NCBI GenBank assembly: GCA_023630585.1
Contig: CM042555.1
Coordinates: forward strand, 11,697,001-11,761,000
From: Cranoglanis bouderius
Lineage: Eukaryota > Chordata > Actinopteri > Siluriformes > Cranoglanididae
DNA length: 64,000 nucleotides
Direction of reading: 5' to 3'
This document shows positions 1 to 31,132 of the stretch, in pieces. Position 1 is the first letter of the stretch. Every line of letters starts with the position of its first letter. Made by a program: the position numbers and the translations under genes. Below the pieces are notes generated by a model. It saw only the letters and a list, made by a program, of their open reading frames with translations, had not been told where the DNA came from and searched no databases.

Positions 1-1230
1 AGACTGATCATTTCTTTGTCAGTGGGCAAACGTAGAAAATTAGCAGGGGATCAAATACTCCCCCCCGCCCACTGTAGCTCCGTTTATGACACTGTTCATT
101 TGTAAAACACCCAACTGAACACTGTACTTCCATATTTGGATAAAATCTATTCATGCATACCAACTGTACACCTGTACCAACATGATAGATCAGGCTGGTT
201 CTTCAAATCTGGCCCTAGAGGTCCACTGTCCTGCAGAGTTTACCTCCAATCTCAAACTCACAATTTTTACAGCAGAATGCTACTATAGAGGACTTATTTC
301 TGTGAAAATTTCAGGGGAGGAATGAAAATTGCACTTTCTCATCCTCATAAAAAAGTATCAAACCTGAAATGTTCTGCATGCACAATATACTTACCTAGGT
401 ACCCCTAAAAAAGACTGAGATTCAAACCCTTCCCATTATAAATTGACCCTAAAACTGGAAATGTGAGCAGTCTTGAGCATTACAATTTTACTTAAGTTCT
501 AAGTCTAAGGAACATGAATGTTCAAAATGTTTATATATGTACATGTACATTGTAATATGCTCTAGAGATCGGTACCCCAGAGCTAGGACCATCCTGAGCC
601 AAGATATTGAGGTTTCTGTGAACAACTGTATGACCCAAATATGTTGTGTGCCATGAAATAAAGATGGCTGTCATAGTTAAACCAAGTAAAATAAATAACT
701 GCAGGTTTTGCAATGCCAATACATAAGAGGTAATCACTCAAAAAAAGAAGAAAAATTAAAAACGGTTGAGCAACCAACTTTACAATTATTGGACCACTTG
801 AAATGGACTGACTCCTACATATAAACACCGTTTTGGAAATGTTTGTTGGCAATCTACCTTATTTGTCAGGCTGTCAGCCAGTTGGTTGCTAGCAAACTAG
901 CTAACACAATAAATGGTAAAAACACAAAGTTAAAGATTGTTATATCATCTAATCCATTCTCATGAGTGACTGTGTATTAGTGACTACTAGGGGGGTAACA
1001 AACGGACAATTTGGACCAATACATCAGTTTAAGGGTGAAAAATGATTGAAATTGAGGCAACAATCATAGGCTGAAAATTATTGATTATAACTGATTTTAA
1101 ATGTATTATGAAAAAAGGGACAGAAAAATGGTGTGTAAAAAAATCACGTTTAAATTGGCTAGCAAAGTGATTTGCCCATAGCTATGATATTTAAAATAGT
1201 CCTTCTATATGTCATCATCATTCATAAATT
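1..1230. other. AT-rich sequence without recognisable gene
   Basis: Many short reading frames, none with a recognisable domain or splice structure. A short palindrome of alternating tgtaca/atgtac lies near 536-552. I could not assign any repeat family. Confidence 0.4.
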
Positions 1231-1299
1231 ACACTTAAAAATCCTCTTTTCTGTCATGTTGGCTAAAACCTGCAATCGAAACTCCTCCTCTGCTTCCCA

Positions 1300-1620
1300 C
1301 ATCAACGAAACTCCTCCTCTGCTTTCTGATTGGTCTGTCGCAAGGACTGTTGGGTAGCGAACCGCCGTGAGCCTGCAGCAGTGCGGGTTTTGATGAAGAG
1401 GCCGCAAAGGGGGCGCTCCCGAGAACCCTCACGAGTGCTAAAATCACAAATGGGACACACTACGGATTCGTAGACTTTGTGAGCACGCGCAACTGAAGGC
1501 CATGAGACCGCAAGTCCACATGAAGTGCGCCATTTGGGACAGGGGGTGACTCTATGCACAAACGCTGCTTACGTATTTCCGGTAGAATCTCAGCCAGCGA
1601 CTTTACTTCCACATAGCATG
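1300..1620. other. CpG-containing patch, possibly part of a transposable element or promoter
   Basis: GC and CpG are higher than in the flanks. Two similar motifs in opposite orientation, caaatgggacacact (1448-1462) and the reverse of cccaaatggcgcact (about 1527-1541), bracket roughly 100 bases and look like the ends of a small inverted-repeat element. No gene could be read through it on either strand. A promoter is the alternative. Confidence 0.3.
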
Positions 1621-1692
1621 TTCCTATAGCGAAGTGTACTAGTGGCAAAACACTTTCATACAATTCATTTTGCAAAGATTAAACTATTATAG

Positions 1693-1746
<54 letters not shown>
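1693..1746. repeat. (ATT)n microsatellite
   Basis: About 18 perfect ATT/TTA units. Confidence 0.95.
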
Positions 1747-1747
<1 letters not shown>

Positions 1748-2140
1748 GTATTTATATATCATTATAGTAATGGCGGGAAGACAGTAGTTCCGCCGAACAT
1801 TGTTGTGTCCCATTATGTGAGACCGCGTCAAAGTTCAACTCTTATAGTCTTCCATGTTTAAATGCAGCTTTATATTTTACTCTACAACAGTGATTAAAAT
1901 TTAATGTAATGAAGGTTAATGTTTTTAAAAAAAAAACTAAAAAAAAAAACTCAAGTAAAGAACTATACTCAAAAGGTACCATTACAGTGAACCATGTACT
2001 CAAGTTGTCATGGACTGGAGGACGAGGTGGATACAAGTGCAGATAATTTATTGTATAAAGTACATTTTAATTAGATAAACAAATACAACTAATGCAAAGA
2101 CAGGTATGAACTGTCAGAAACGGAGAGCTAGGTAGATTCA

Positions 2141-2491
2141 CTAGTCAGATATAGCATGAGAATACTCACCCTCAAAGTTGTCGATGTAACTCAAAATATA
2201 TAATTTGAAGCCCTTCTCCTTCTTACTGTTGGGTGTAACAGCTGACTGCCTCACAATACGATTAACGTTATTCACGGTAATCTGGGGAAGCTGTTGTAAA
2301 CAGTGAGTGTAATATGTCATATTCTCCTGCACCATCTTCACACAGTTACCGGCAATAGCGAAAAATGGCTTCCGGCGTGGCACCGGATGTGACTGATCTG
2401 GCTGAGACAAAACACGGAAGCGATCGTGTATAGAGTCCATTCGGTACTCGCACGATGAGGTGGCTTTCTGTGCGTGTGTTTCAAGTGTCAT
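2141..2491 (-). pseudogene. Minus-strand ORF of 116 codons that runs into a splice-donor-like site; unassigned
   Basis: The frame opens with ATG at 2491 and reads 116 codons. At about 2169 the minus strand has GAGG followed by GTGAGTATTC, a good donor, so the real exon would end after NFEG and the last few residues would be intron. The protein has CVKMVQENMTYYTHCLQQLP, then a basic segment and KGFKLYILSYIDNFE. Clean composition and the in-frame donor suggest a genuine or formerly genuine first exon. The KGFKLY...YI...E ending reminds me of N-terminal exons of multi-copy fish proteins with SWIM/YqaJ-type domains, but that is recollection, not a demonstrated match. No partner exon is visible down to position 1, so it is either a truncated copy or a 5' exon of a gene reaching beyond the window. 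Confidence 0.35.
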
Positions 2492-2538
2492 TAATTTCTT
2501 GTTATCTTAATTTTATGTTGTTATTTATTTTTTAAAAT

Positions 2539-2562
2539 CTTTATCTTTATCTTTATCTTTAT
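2539..2562. repeat. (CTTTAT)n short tandem repeat
   Basis: Four consecutive hexamer units. Confidence 0.9.
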
Positions 2563-3401
2563 GTTACACGTGACACAGACTCGACTGTACTCGGAAAAAA
2601 TTCTGAGTCCGAAATGTCCGAGTCCGAGTGTCAAGTTCGAGTACAAATTTACTTGCAGTGCACGATTTCACATTTGAACAGATCCTGTGATGTTGGTTTG
2701 TGTGGTTGGTGTAGTGTGAATTTTTCATAGCTTTCCACCTCTCACACAGGTGAAGGATTTAGTTTCAGTGTTGGAGTGATGCTCGTTCTCCTTCTGGTTG
2801 GGTGTGTCGATGTGTTTATGCTACACCTATGAAGCAGTAACAGCAGGCTGGGAGTCCTGAGCTACACGCCCTGAGCTACACATAGGTGGGTGGAGACCAA
2901 AGCGCAGGAGAAATGTAGAAGGACAGGTCACACCAGAAGCACAGGCAACGTAGCTGTACCACACACACGCACACAAGCACATTAACTCTCTCTAGTGGCC
3001 TTTCGATTAGTCTCGCCCACTGTTTCTCTCTCTGTGTCTATTTCTAGTTAGGAGGAGCCTGTCTGTGTATGCATGTGGGTGTGTGTTGTGCATGCTTGTG
3101 TGTGTGTGTAACACATTTTGGACTTTTCCCCCTATGCTGTAGATTGTTTTTTCCTCTGTCCTTTGCACTCTGGAATACTGGCCACTTTTCTCTCTCCTCT
3201 GCTGCTTACCACCCAGAGGAAGGAATTCTAGCACAGGCCTCTTGCTCAAGGGAAACTTTTTTTTCCCATCCTGCCTCTTTCACACTCTCACTTCTAAAGT
3301 TGCTGAATTGCCCAGAGCGGGTGGAGCAGGTGGCAGCAGTGCGTGGGTGTGAATGTGTGTTTGTTTGCTGTGGTCTGAGAGAGGGACAGTAAAACGGAGA
3401 C

Positions 3402-23311
<19,910 letters not shown>

Positions 23312-23401
23312 GCTTCATGTAGTAAATAATGCTTTAAATTGGAAAAATGAAGTATTTGTCTTTTGTTTTTATTCATTTTATAACATAGCTACTGATCTGT
23401 G

Positions 23402-23407
23402 AATAAA
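23402..23407 (+). terminator. Probable MYZAP polyadenylation signal
   Basis: AATAAA lies about 90 bases after the MYZAP stop and is followed within 50 bases by GT-rich sequence (ttttgtgtgtatat), the usual arrangement of a cleavage site with a downstream element. Without transcript data the exact 3' end is inferred. Confidence 0.55.
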
Positions 23408-24152
23408 TTATTGAGTATATACATTATATTTTGTATATAGATTTTGTGTGTATATACTGTATACATCAACATATATGACATGATGCACTTTTCACTTTGT
23501 TTACAAAAATATAGGCTACATACTGAAGTTCTATGAGCTAGAAAGTTTATATTTTTATTTAGCTTTTCTTACAATGTATTAACTAGCCTTGAGTTAAGGT
23601 TTCACCTAACTATAATTTTGTGTAACAATATTTACGTTGTTCACATGTGATGCAATATTAAACTAATATTACTCTAAATATTTGGATCTATAACACATAT
23701 GTGTGATTTTTCGAGTGAGTAAACAGTGGGCCAAACTCCCTCCATGTTGCCCTTGGTAAGTGACAGGACATTTCTGAAAGTAGTCCTATAAATAAACAGG
23801 ATTATCAAATGCTCCAAAATGTGAACTTGTGTTATAGTGCTCGTATAGCACTTATAGCTGCAATTGCTAATGTTCCAAGATGTTGTGATGCCAGTACAGT
23901 GTCTAATCAATTCAGATAAAGAACCAGCAGAATATAGTGTGCAAACAATTTGCACTTAGCTTGACATTTCCTTTACAGAACTACATTTACTGTTCCACAG
24001 TTAAGTACTGATATTGTGTTGCATTGTAACTATGACGATGAGCATAATAACAGTTTAGACTATGTCTATTTCTGATTCATTGCTTATAAAAGTGACACAT
24101 AGAAAAAATGAACATCAATTTAAGCAGATAAGAATAAGGTATTGTGCATATA

Positions 24153-25118
24153 CACTGATCAGCCACAACATTAAAACCATTGACAGGTGAAGAGAGTAAC
24201 ATTGATTATCTCGTTACAGTGGCACCTGTCAGGGCGTGGGATATATTAGGCAGCAAGTGAAGAGTCAATTCATGAAGTTGATGTGTTGGAAGCAAGAAAG
24301 ATGGGCAAGTGTAAGGCTCTGAGTGACTCTGACAAGGGCCAAATTGTGATGGTTAGACAACTGGGACAGAGCATCTCCAAAACGACAGGTCTTGTGGGGA
24401 GTTCCTGGTATGCAGTGATTAGTACCTACCAAAGGTGGTCCAAGCAAAGACAACCGGTGAACCGGCAACAGGGTTGCAATGAGGAAACCACAGAACCCAG
24501 AGGAAACCCATGCAGAGTCAAAACCCATGCAGAGCTTGAGATCAGGACTGGGGTCCTGGAGCTGTACAGTGACAACTTTCCCCACTGTGCCACTGTACCA
24601 TCCTATATGTGGTGCATCATTGATGGTGGGGTTGTGGTCAAGTACCAGGATATTTCACACCAAACCTGGTTGCCTCTGTCAGGATGTTCAGACTAAGATG
24701 AGCCAAAGTTCCATCCAAATCAACACACAAAATCAAAGTTTTGCAATGACTTATCTCAGTCTCCGGATTTTAACTAAAAACATATGGTCCGAATTGAAGA
24801 GGGAAGTCCATGAGCACAAACACAAGAATACAAAGGGGCTTTAAAAAGTTCTGTATGGAGAAGCAAAGATCTCCAACTTTGTTAGACATCACAAGAAGAG
24901 CGTCAGTGATGTTACCAAGGTAAGTGTCACCAAATATCAGCTGGAAGGGTGCTGGGAAATTTCTTTGTTTGATGAAAAAACATGTGTAAAGAAATTTTGT
25001 ATAAAGATATTTTGACCTGCACGTTTGAGCTCACTTATTGTATGTGTAATTCTGTTAATATATTAATCTTTGGTCGTTTTCATGAAGGGTGCTAATTTTT
25101 ATAAGGCACTGTGTGTGT
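24153..25118 (+). mobile_element. Composite Tc1-like remnant between MYZAP and POLR2M, interrupted by a SINE
   Basis: The left part (24153-24478) begins after a TA with cactgatcagccacaacatt and encodes MGKCKALSDSDKGQIVMVRQ with LGQSISKTTGLVGSS, the N-terminal helix-turn-helix of a Tc1-like transposase. From 24479 to 24604 a SINE piece interrupts. The right part (24605-25118) holds a decayed catalytic region (a WSELKREVHEHKHKNTKGL stretch) and ends in attttataaggcactgtgtg, which resembles a terminal repeat of a different Tc1 family. The two halves may therefore come from two elements. No intact DDE core. Confidence 0.6.
24479..24604 (-). mobile_element. tRNA-derived SINE fragment
   Basis: The plus strand has ggaaacccatgcagagtc and ends in ccactgtgccactgtacc, the reverse of a SINE head (ggtacagtggcacagtgg). 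It sits between the two halves of the Tc1 remnant. Confidence 0.5.
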
Positions 25119-26001
25119 AATATACCAAATACATTCTCACATACATACTACATTTGCATACTAGAAGGAATAGTGTGCAGTAGAAAGTTCTGGTGCAGTT
25201 CTTCAACACGTCATTTCACACACAGCTGATATTCTAGAAAGTTCTTGGCAGTATCATAGTAACAAATACAGACTACAACATTTTACACAACGACAAACGA
25301 AAACAAAGCTAAAGTTTCAGTTGGACGAGCTAGACATCTGCTGTTTGTTTCACGCCTTCCAGAAACTTCAGTAACGCCGAAATAACCCCACAGCGCCCTC
25401 TGGAGGGGAAACAACCTCATCAGAGCTCATAAAAACTAGCAACACAATACTAATAATAACAACCAGCTTTCTTAATATGGTTTGTTTGTTTCCTAAAGGA
25501 ACACTAAAGCACGTAAAAATAAATAAAAATAAATTTAAAAAAAAAAACAGCATAAAAGATGGTTAAGGGTGTGATATGGGAAATATACAAATAGACAGGG
25601 GTTGCCCATTATTCTGTATCTAGTGTGCGTCTTTTATTTTGAAATAAATATGTTATGGTTACAATCGCAAACTTCACCTAAACCGTTTGGAGTAGCTGCT
25701 TGAATACCAAACCGCTTTTTAGTCCCTATAAACGTGCACTTTCTAGGGTACAGTATAATTGCTTGTACACCCTATCTAGTGCAGTAATCGCTCAGCATGT
25801 GGTGATTTGGGATTCGGTCTGAGTAACTGCACTGATGCTCACTTTGACAGTAGCGTTTTGGCGTTTAGCTTGTTAGCCATGTGTTTACCTGGTCGAGATG
25901 GGGATTTTAGTAAGACTCACGACATGAATGAAATCGCTGTTGAAGTTTTAATTTATAGTCTGTGTTTAAAGTTTGGGCTTTGTTTAACTTAGTTAGCTAC
26001 A
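25119..26001. promoter_or_regulatory. Region upstream of POLR2M; promoter must lie here
   Basis: No repeat was recognised. CpG is modestly raised from about 25340 and again near 25850-25925. No TATA box stands out, as expected for a housekeeping gene. The only frame upstream (25807-25992) ends just before the POLR2M start and has no recognisable product. The transcription start is not resolvable from sequence alone. Confidence 0.35.
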
Positions 26002-26824
26002 ATGGAGCGCCAGGGTTTAATCGGTGACCTGGAGAACAAGAGTAAAGAGCAGCTGTGTGAAATACTGTCACGGCAAGGAAAGTTACTAAACAACAAGTAA
26101 GTAACTGGACAGTGTTTTCAGTTTATCGACCATTGGTTCAGTCTTTATAAACTTTATAAACAAATAAAGGTGTGATTTTTACTGCTAATTTGCTTCATTG
26201 TTAGGTTTAGTTAGCTAACAATTTTGGGGCCCCCATTCATAAATCTCTAATGACGTCCCTGATGGTCACTACATGTGGTTGGCTATTTGCAATGTCAGTC
26301 AAACACCCTCTTTTTTTTTTAATGAAAGTAAGTGGTTCAGGTCTACATTTAGTGGTGAAAAGTATCAGACTCTGGTGAAGTCAGATTGATGGGATGCAGA
26401 GCCTGGGATAGCCATGCCAAAGTGAAAATCTGACATTTTTGTCCATTTGTTATGTTTGACAACCCATAAACTGAAATTATTATTATTATTATTATTATTA
26501 TTTTTTAAAGATAATGCCAGTAATGGTCTTAAAAACTAGTATTGCAGCCTATGTCACACACTGTAAATCACACACTTGTATTTGTGCAGGAATACTATTC
26601 TAACTGCATCACCTGTAAATCACTATTTACATATGAACCATAAACTATTTAATATATCTGACATTGATGATAAAGCAATAAAGATTTGTACTTACTGTTG
26701 CTACTTACTCTTTTTTCAGTCAAATGATTCATCTAGTTAAAATGAGAGATTAAGTATCATATAGTCCTGGGTCTGTTTATTATAACTGTTGTGAGACATA
26801 ATTTCCTATCAATATAACTGCCTT

Positions 26825-26899
<75 letters not shown>

Positions 26900-29800
26900 C
26901 ATGGTTTACAATAGCTTCACGAGATTGTTATTAAAATGAATGATTACACATTATTACCAAACCTTATCTGGTTTAGTTGGGTATCATTTAAAAATGGACA
27001 TTGACAGCATGTCATTCGGGATATGGCTTCAGCACTTTTTAGCGTACTGTGCATTATTTTTGCTATCTTGATTGCTAAGGAAGATGGAGCATGGCATTTG
27101 AGGCATCCATGCTAATAATATGCCAGGTGTTGAATATAAAGCTAACTGAACACTGGCACATGCCTAGTGTAGTAATGTAAATAATATAAACTGTTGCATG
27201 AAAAGTTGTGCATGGAATAATTAATATTGTCTCTATAGGCGGTTCATTCAAAACCTTCCTGACAAAGGAAAGAAGATTTCTGAGTTTGTGGGGAAAGTCC
27301 GCCATGCTCTAGCAAATAAGGAAGAAGAAGAGAAGAAGCAGGCCAGCTTGGCCTCTGTGCGAACAGAATTTCAGGTCAGGTACCAGCAGGCTTTGACTCA
27401 GCGCCAGCATGTCGTCTCTACTGATGTACATACTGCTAGAACAAGGCTTGAAGAGAATGAGGACTCGATGAACACAGAGCCATCACACCTGGTGGAAGCT
27501 GCGGGCAGAGTGGATGGTGAAAACAGCTCAGAGTCCCTCTGTATAGAGAACATTGACGTGAGAGAGACAGCATCTGGAGACACATCAGCATCGGGGAATG
27601 CAGATAGAGCTACAGATCTCACGGTGGCGTTCGAACGGGTCACTTTATCCGAGGAGAACAGTGTTCCTCCCAGAGACTCAACTAGAAATCCTTTCTTGGG
27701 CTCACAGCAGCAGAAGAAGCCACATTATATGGAAGTGTTGGAGAGATCAGATGTAAATGTGACAAAACCTCGATTCAGGCCCAGTCAGTGAGTAAAGGTG
27801 TATGATGCATACGTTTTTCTCTGCTGTACTTTGGCATTTACCTTGACATCTTATCTTGATAGCTTGTGTGTGTTTAAGTTTGTATATACTACATATTTGT
27901 ATTAATAGTTCGTGTACTAACACATTTTTCCGGTCTGGTCGCTGTGGTGGTCTCTTTGATGAGCTGATGCACTTCGTAATTGGTTACCTATGTTGCTTAA
28001 ACAAAGATCATGTGATATCTTGTGGCTATCTTACACATCATATAAATTGTAAAATATTTTAATAGTAGCCTTTGCTACTACGTGGTGGAGGCATCATGTC
28101 TTTGTTCTGTCCATGCACCCGTCCGAGACTTTGTAGGATTTATCGTTGTAACCACCAGATGAACTGATTAGATTTTGGAATTGATCCATACATGGTCAAA
28201 GTCACAGCAAGGTCACTAGTTTTTCTTCAATAGCTTCCTTCCTGTTCAATAGCTTCCTTCCTGTTCAATAGCTTCCTTCCTGTTCAATAGCTTCCTTCCT
28301 TCCTGAAGTACACAATTTGGTCAAAAGTTTGTGGACACCTGACCATCACACCCATATGTAGTTCTTCAAAGTCAGACTGTTGCCACAAAGTGTGATGTCT
28401 TTGTATGCTGTCCTCACAGCCACGCTCCAAAATCTAGTGGAAAGACTTGGAAGACTGGAGGTTTTTATAACAGCAAAGGGGGACTAAATCTATAATGGGA
28501 TGTTCATCTAGATCATATGGGTGTGAGTGGTCAGGTGTCCACATACTTCTGGCCATATAGCATGTATTTTAAGGGAATTTCAGGTATATTTCAGTAACAA
28601 CAAGGACTAAAACAAGTGGAGGACGCACTTCCTTGCCAATTTTTATGTTATGTATATACAACATAATACTGTAAAGCACATTTTACTGTAATGTAACTTA
28701 ATTATATTTCTTTTCACTACTCACATTGTGTCTTATGTGTCTCAGACTGCCAGTGAAGTCAGCCTCTCCATCTCCTGGTGAGTCCCCTGGCAGTGTTACC
28801 CCCCTCAGCACTGAGGCCCGGAGACAGAGGGACAGGAAGCACCTCGATGACATCACAGCAGCCAAGCTTCCTCTGCTGCACCACAGCCCTGCACAGTTAC
28901 TGTCACTGGAGGAGTCTGTCATCCTCATGACGGAGCAGGCAAAGAAGTATCAGGTATGGCTGCTAAGCTATTAATACAATTATACAATGCAAAGTGCTAT
29001 TATCTACTTCTATATAAAGCTGTGCCTTTTTAACGGTATATAGGATAATGTCTATAAATGTTAGATCTATGGCACTGCTTTGGGATTATACTGTCCATAC
29101 AGGATTTTGCAGAGTTTTTTATGATTGTTGCAGCCATAAATTCTCGATTTTGCTGCAGCATTCTCAAAATAGAGTTTTTTGTACTTTTTTTTTTTTTTTT
29201 TTTGCTGAAAAGTACTTAAATTGGAAAAATTGCAAGTGAATCGAAGAGGGCTTTGACTAAATGCGTGTTGTGATGACGTCACATGATGCATCTTGGCCCA
29301 AATCTGAGGAAAATCTTGAAATTTTCCTCAGATTTTGAAAAATTGCAAGGGCCTCCAAATATTGCATAGTTTGCTTGATTTTGCGTTAATTTCTGCGATC
29401 GCAAAATCCTGGAGGGACTGATTATACTGTTTATTTGCTTTGGCATACAACTGCTTCTGAATAGGATCATTGTCCTTTAGTTTAAAAAAAGCTGACATTT
29501 ATTTGAAAGATACATACACTTTCATACATTACATTCATACATTTCATACATTACAATACATTCATAAGCATTGCTTAGCTCAGTACTTAGGATTTATTTA
29601 AGGCTTATGTTATATCCAGGAGATGATATTAAAGTTTTCTATGTGATTTAAAAAAAATAAATAAAAAATTATACTTTGTCATTACATAAAAGACAGAAGA
29701 GGCATCACTGGGGTAAACTGAAAGTTAACAAGGTTAAAAAACCTTATCTTAAAGTTATCATCTCAACTTTACTATACACACATAAAATATTGTGAAACCT

Positions 29801-30668
29801 TAAGTGTCCATCTGCCATTTTACCTTTTGGAAAGTGTATTTACTGCGTCTACTTCTTATAGTAATGTAGAATTGAATGCTCTTCCGCATGTTTTGGTGGT
29901 CCATTTGGATTGAAAACTACTATAAATCTCCACCCGGATTCAACTTATTTATGAAGCTTATATGCCTGCCAAATGAATGGTTTTAATGCCCTTAAACTAA
30001 ATCAAATTTACGGTTGCAGCACTGTTTCTAAATGTCATAACAAAGTAAGGATTTAAAAATCAGAGGACTAATTTTGATGATTCAGCCCACAGAGATAATT
30101 GAGGGTCTCCTTTTTTTTTTTGTCGTCTAAAGACCTCAGTCACACTGGAAGCATTGCTTTATAAAAGATTTATGCAGTGCTTTTTACAAATTCCCAATGT
30201 AGGTAACCTTCAGATAATAGCGTTAACAAATAATATAAATTAGGCATTAGCTAACATTGATGTCTGGGGTTGTAAAATGTTTATCTAGTAGTGAAGCGCC
30301 AAAATGAAAATTCTTGACCAATCACAGAAGCCTTATTATCTTTGAAATACTTGATATTCTGTTTGCAAAGGAATGTTATATACAGTATGTACTGTTGGGC
30401 CCGTTAATAGCTGTACACTTGGACTCTCGTAGGCATTATATTTTGTTTTACCTCCACATCACTTTGGCTCAAGTGTCTGCCAAATTACTGAATGCACATC
30501 TGTATTTATATATTTCCCAACATTTTTCAGGAGCTGCAAGCCAAACTGGCTGCCCAGAAGCTGGCAGAGAGTCTGAGTGTCGGTATGAACAGCTATAATC
30601 CTGAGGGGGGCGCTCTGGCTGCATACAGAGAGGTACATGATGATGGGGTCCTCTCAGAGGAAGACTGA
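26002..30668 (+). CDS. polr2m: DNA-directed RNA polymerase II subunit GRINL1A (POLR2M, Gdown1), 4 coding exons, 329 aa
   Basis: Coding exons: 26002-26096, 27239-27787, 28746-28953, 30531-30668, all with GT/AG introns, joined frame open to TGA. Gdown1 is a nuclear Pol II-associated protein that makes transcription Mediator-dependent by competing with TFIIF; family members bind Pol II through N- and C-terminal segments. Seen here: an N-terminal helix, then RFIQNLPDKGKKI at 33-45 (human has a very similar FICKLPDKGKKIF), an acidic, Ser/Thr-rich and presumably disordered middle (about 70-190), KKPHYMEVLE at 191-200, HLDDITAAKL at 247-256, QLLSLEES at 265-272 and ELQAKLAAQKLAESL at 285-299. Human protein is about 368 aa; the shortening is in the middle and the extreme C-terminus. 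The last residues are acidic (SEED) but lack the longer D/E run I recall from mammals. Start chosen at the ATG that opens exon 1. It lies 2.7 kb after MYZAP on the same strand, as in human 15q21. Confidence 0.96.
26476..26502. repeat. (ATT)n microsatellite
   Basis: About nine ATT units in POLR2M intron 1. Confidence 0.9.
26829..26896. repeat. (AT)n microsatellite
   Basis: About 34 AT units in POLR2M intron 1. Confidence 0.96.
28226..28307. repeat. 19-bp minisatellite, four units
   Basis: Unit ttcaatagcttccttcctg repeats four times head to tail with almost no divergence; the last unit has an extra ttcc. POLR2M intron 2. No spacers, so not CRISPR-like. Confidence 0.95.
28311..28564. mobile_element. 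MITE with Tc1/mariner-like ends
   Basis: Inverted ends of about 45 bases: left ggtcaaaagtttgtggacac then ctgaccatcacacccatatg; right (reversed) ggccagaagtatgtggacac then ctgaccactcacacccatat. TA lies at each side (28309-28310 and 28565-28566). No coding capacity. POLR2M intron 2. Confidence 0.8.
29091..29420. mobile_element. MITE, probably hAT-like
   Basis: The left end is ctgtccatacaggattttgc. The right end, reversed, is cagtccctccaggattttgc, a well-known terminal pattern of short fish elements. ATTATA occurs directly on both sides (29085-29090 and 29421-29426), a possible target duplication. Internal inverted segment tctgaggaaaatcttgaaat / attttcctcaga near 29300. POLR2M intron 3. Confidence 0.6.
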
Positions 30669-30862
30669 CCCAGGAGACTGATCCTGTCTTAGCCTATGGA
30701 TAGAGACATCTGGAGCTGTATGATCAGCTTCTTTAATGGCATTGTCTCAGGTACTTCCTTGAGTTGAATTAATCTGAGACTCTTACCAATGCTGTTCTGC
30801 AGATCATACTGCAAGGAACCCAATACCAAAAACAGAATAGCTGCTACCGGGAATGCGCTTTG

Positions 30863-30868
30863 AATAAA
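30863..30868 (+). terminator. Candidate POLR2M polyadenylation signal (proximal)
   Basis: AATAAA about 195 bases after the POLR2M stop codon. A second AATAAA at 31127-31132 is followed by tgttg and a T/G-rich stretch, and may be the main or an alternative site. Confidence 0.4.
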
Positions 30869-31126
30869 GCACTAGACCATTTGTTCTCAAATCCAGCTCT
30901 GGTACTCTGAGCGCTAAATCTTTGTCTGTCCCCTGCTGTAACACCTAATTTAGCTCGACAGGACTTTATTAAACCCTACATGAGCTGAGCCGGGTGTTCT
31001 ACAGAAGGGACCATCCAGAAATGACAACACTGGGAATGAGAAGCACTTCATAACTATGAATTGGTTTCAGAAATATGGAAACACATTATGCAACAATTTA
31101 TTCCTGTTTTGCAGCGTGAAGTCAAA

Positions 31127-31132
31127 AATAAA
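31127..31132 (+). terminator. Candidate POLR2M polyadenylation signal (distal)
   Basis: AATAAA inside an A-rich run, followed by TG-rich sequence over the next 50 bases. It would give a 3' UTR of about 480 bases. Confidence 0.4.

Noticed and set aside
3069..3392. 107-codon Cys-rich frame before MYZAP exon 1
   Set aside because: It arises from TG-rich simple sequence and lies in the probable promoter/5' UTR.
25807..25992. Open frame just upstream of POLR2M
   Set aside because: It is in the likely promoter/5' UTR, has no recognisable product, and the true start is set by conserved exon 1 sequence at 26002.
28226..28307. Regularly spaced repeat resembling a CRISPR array
   Set aside because: Units are head to tail without spacers, and the genome is a vertebrate one.
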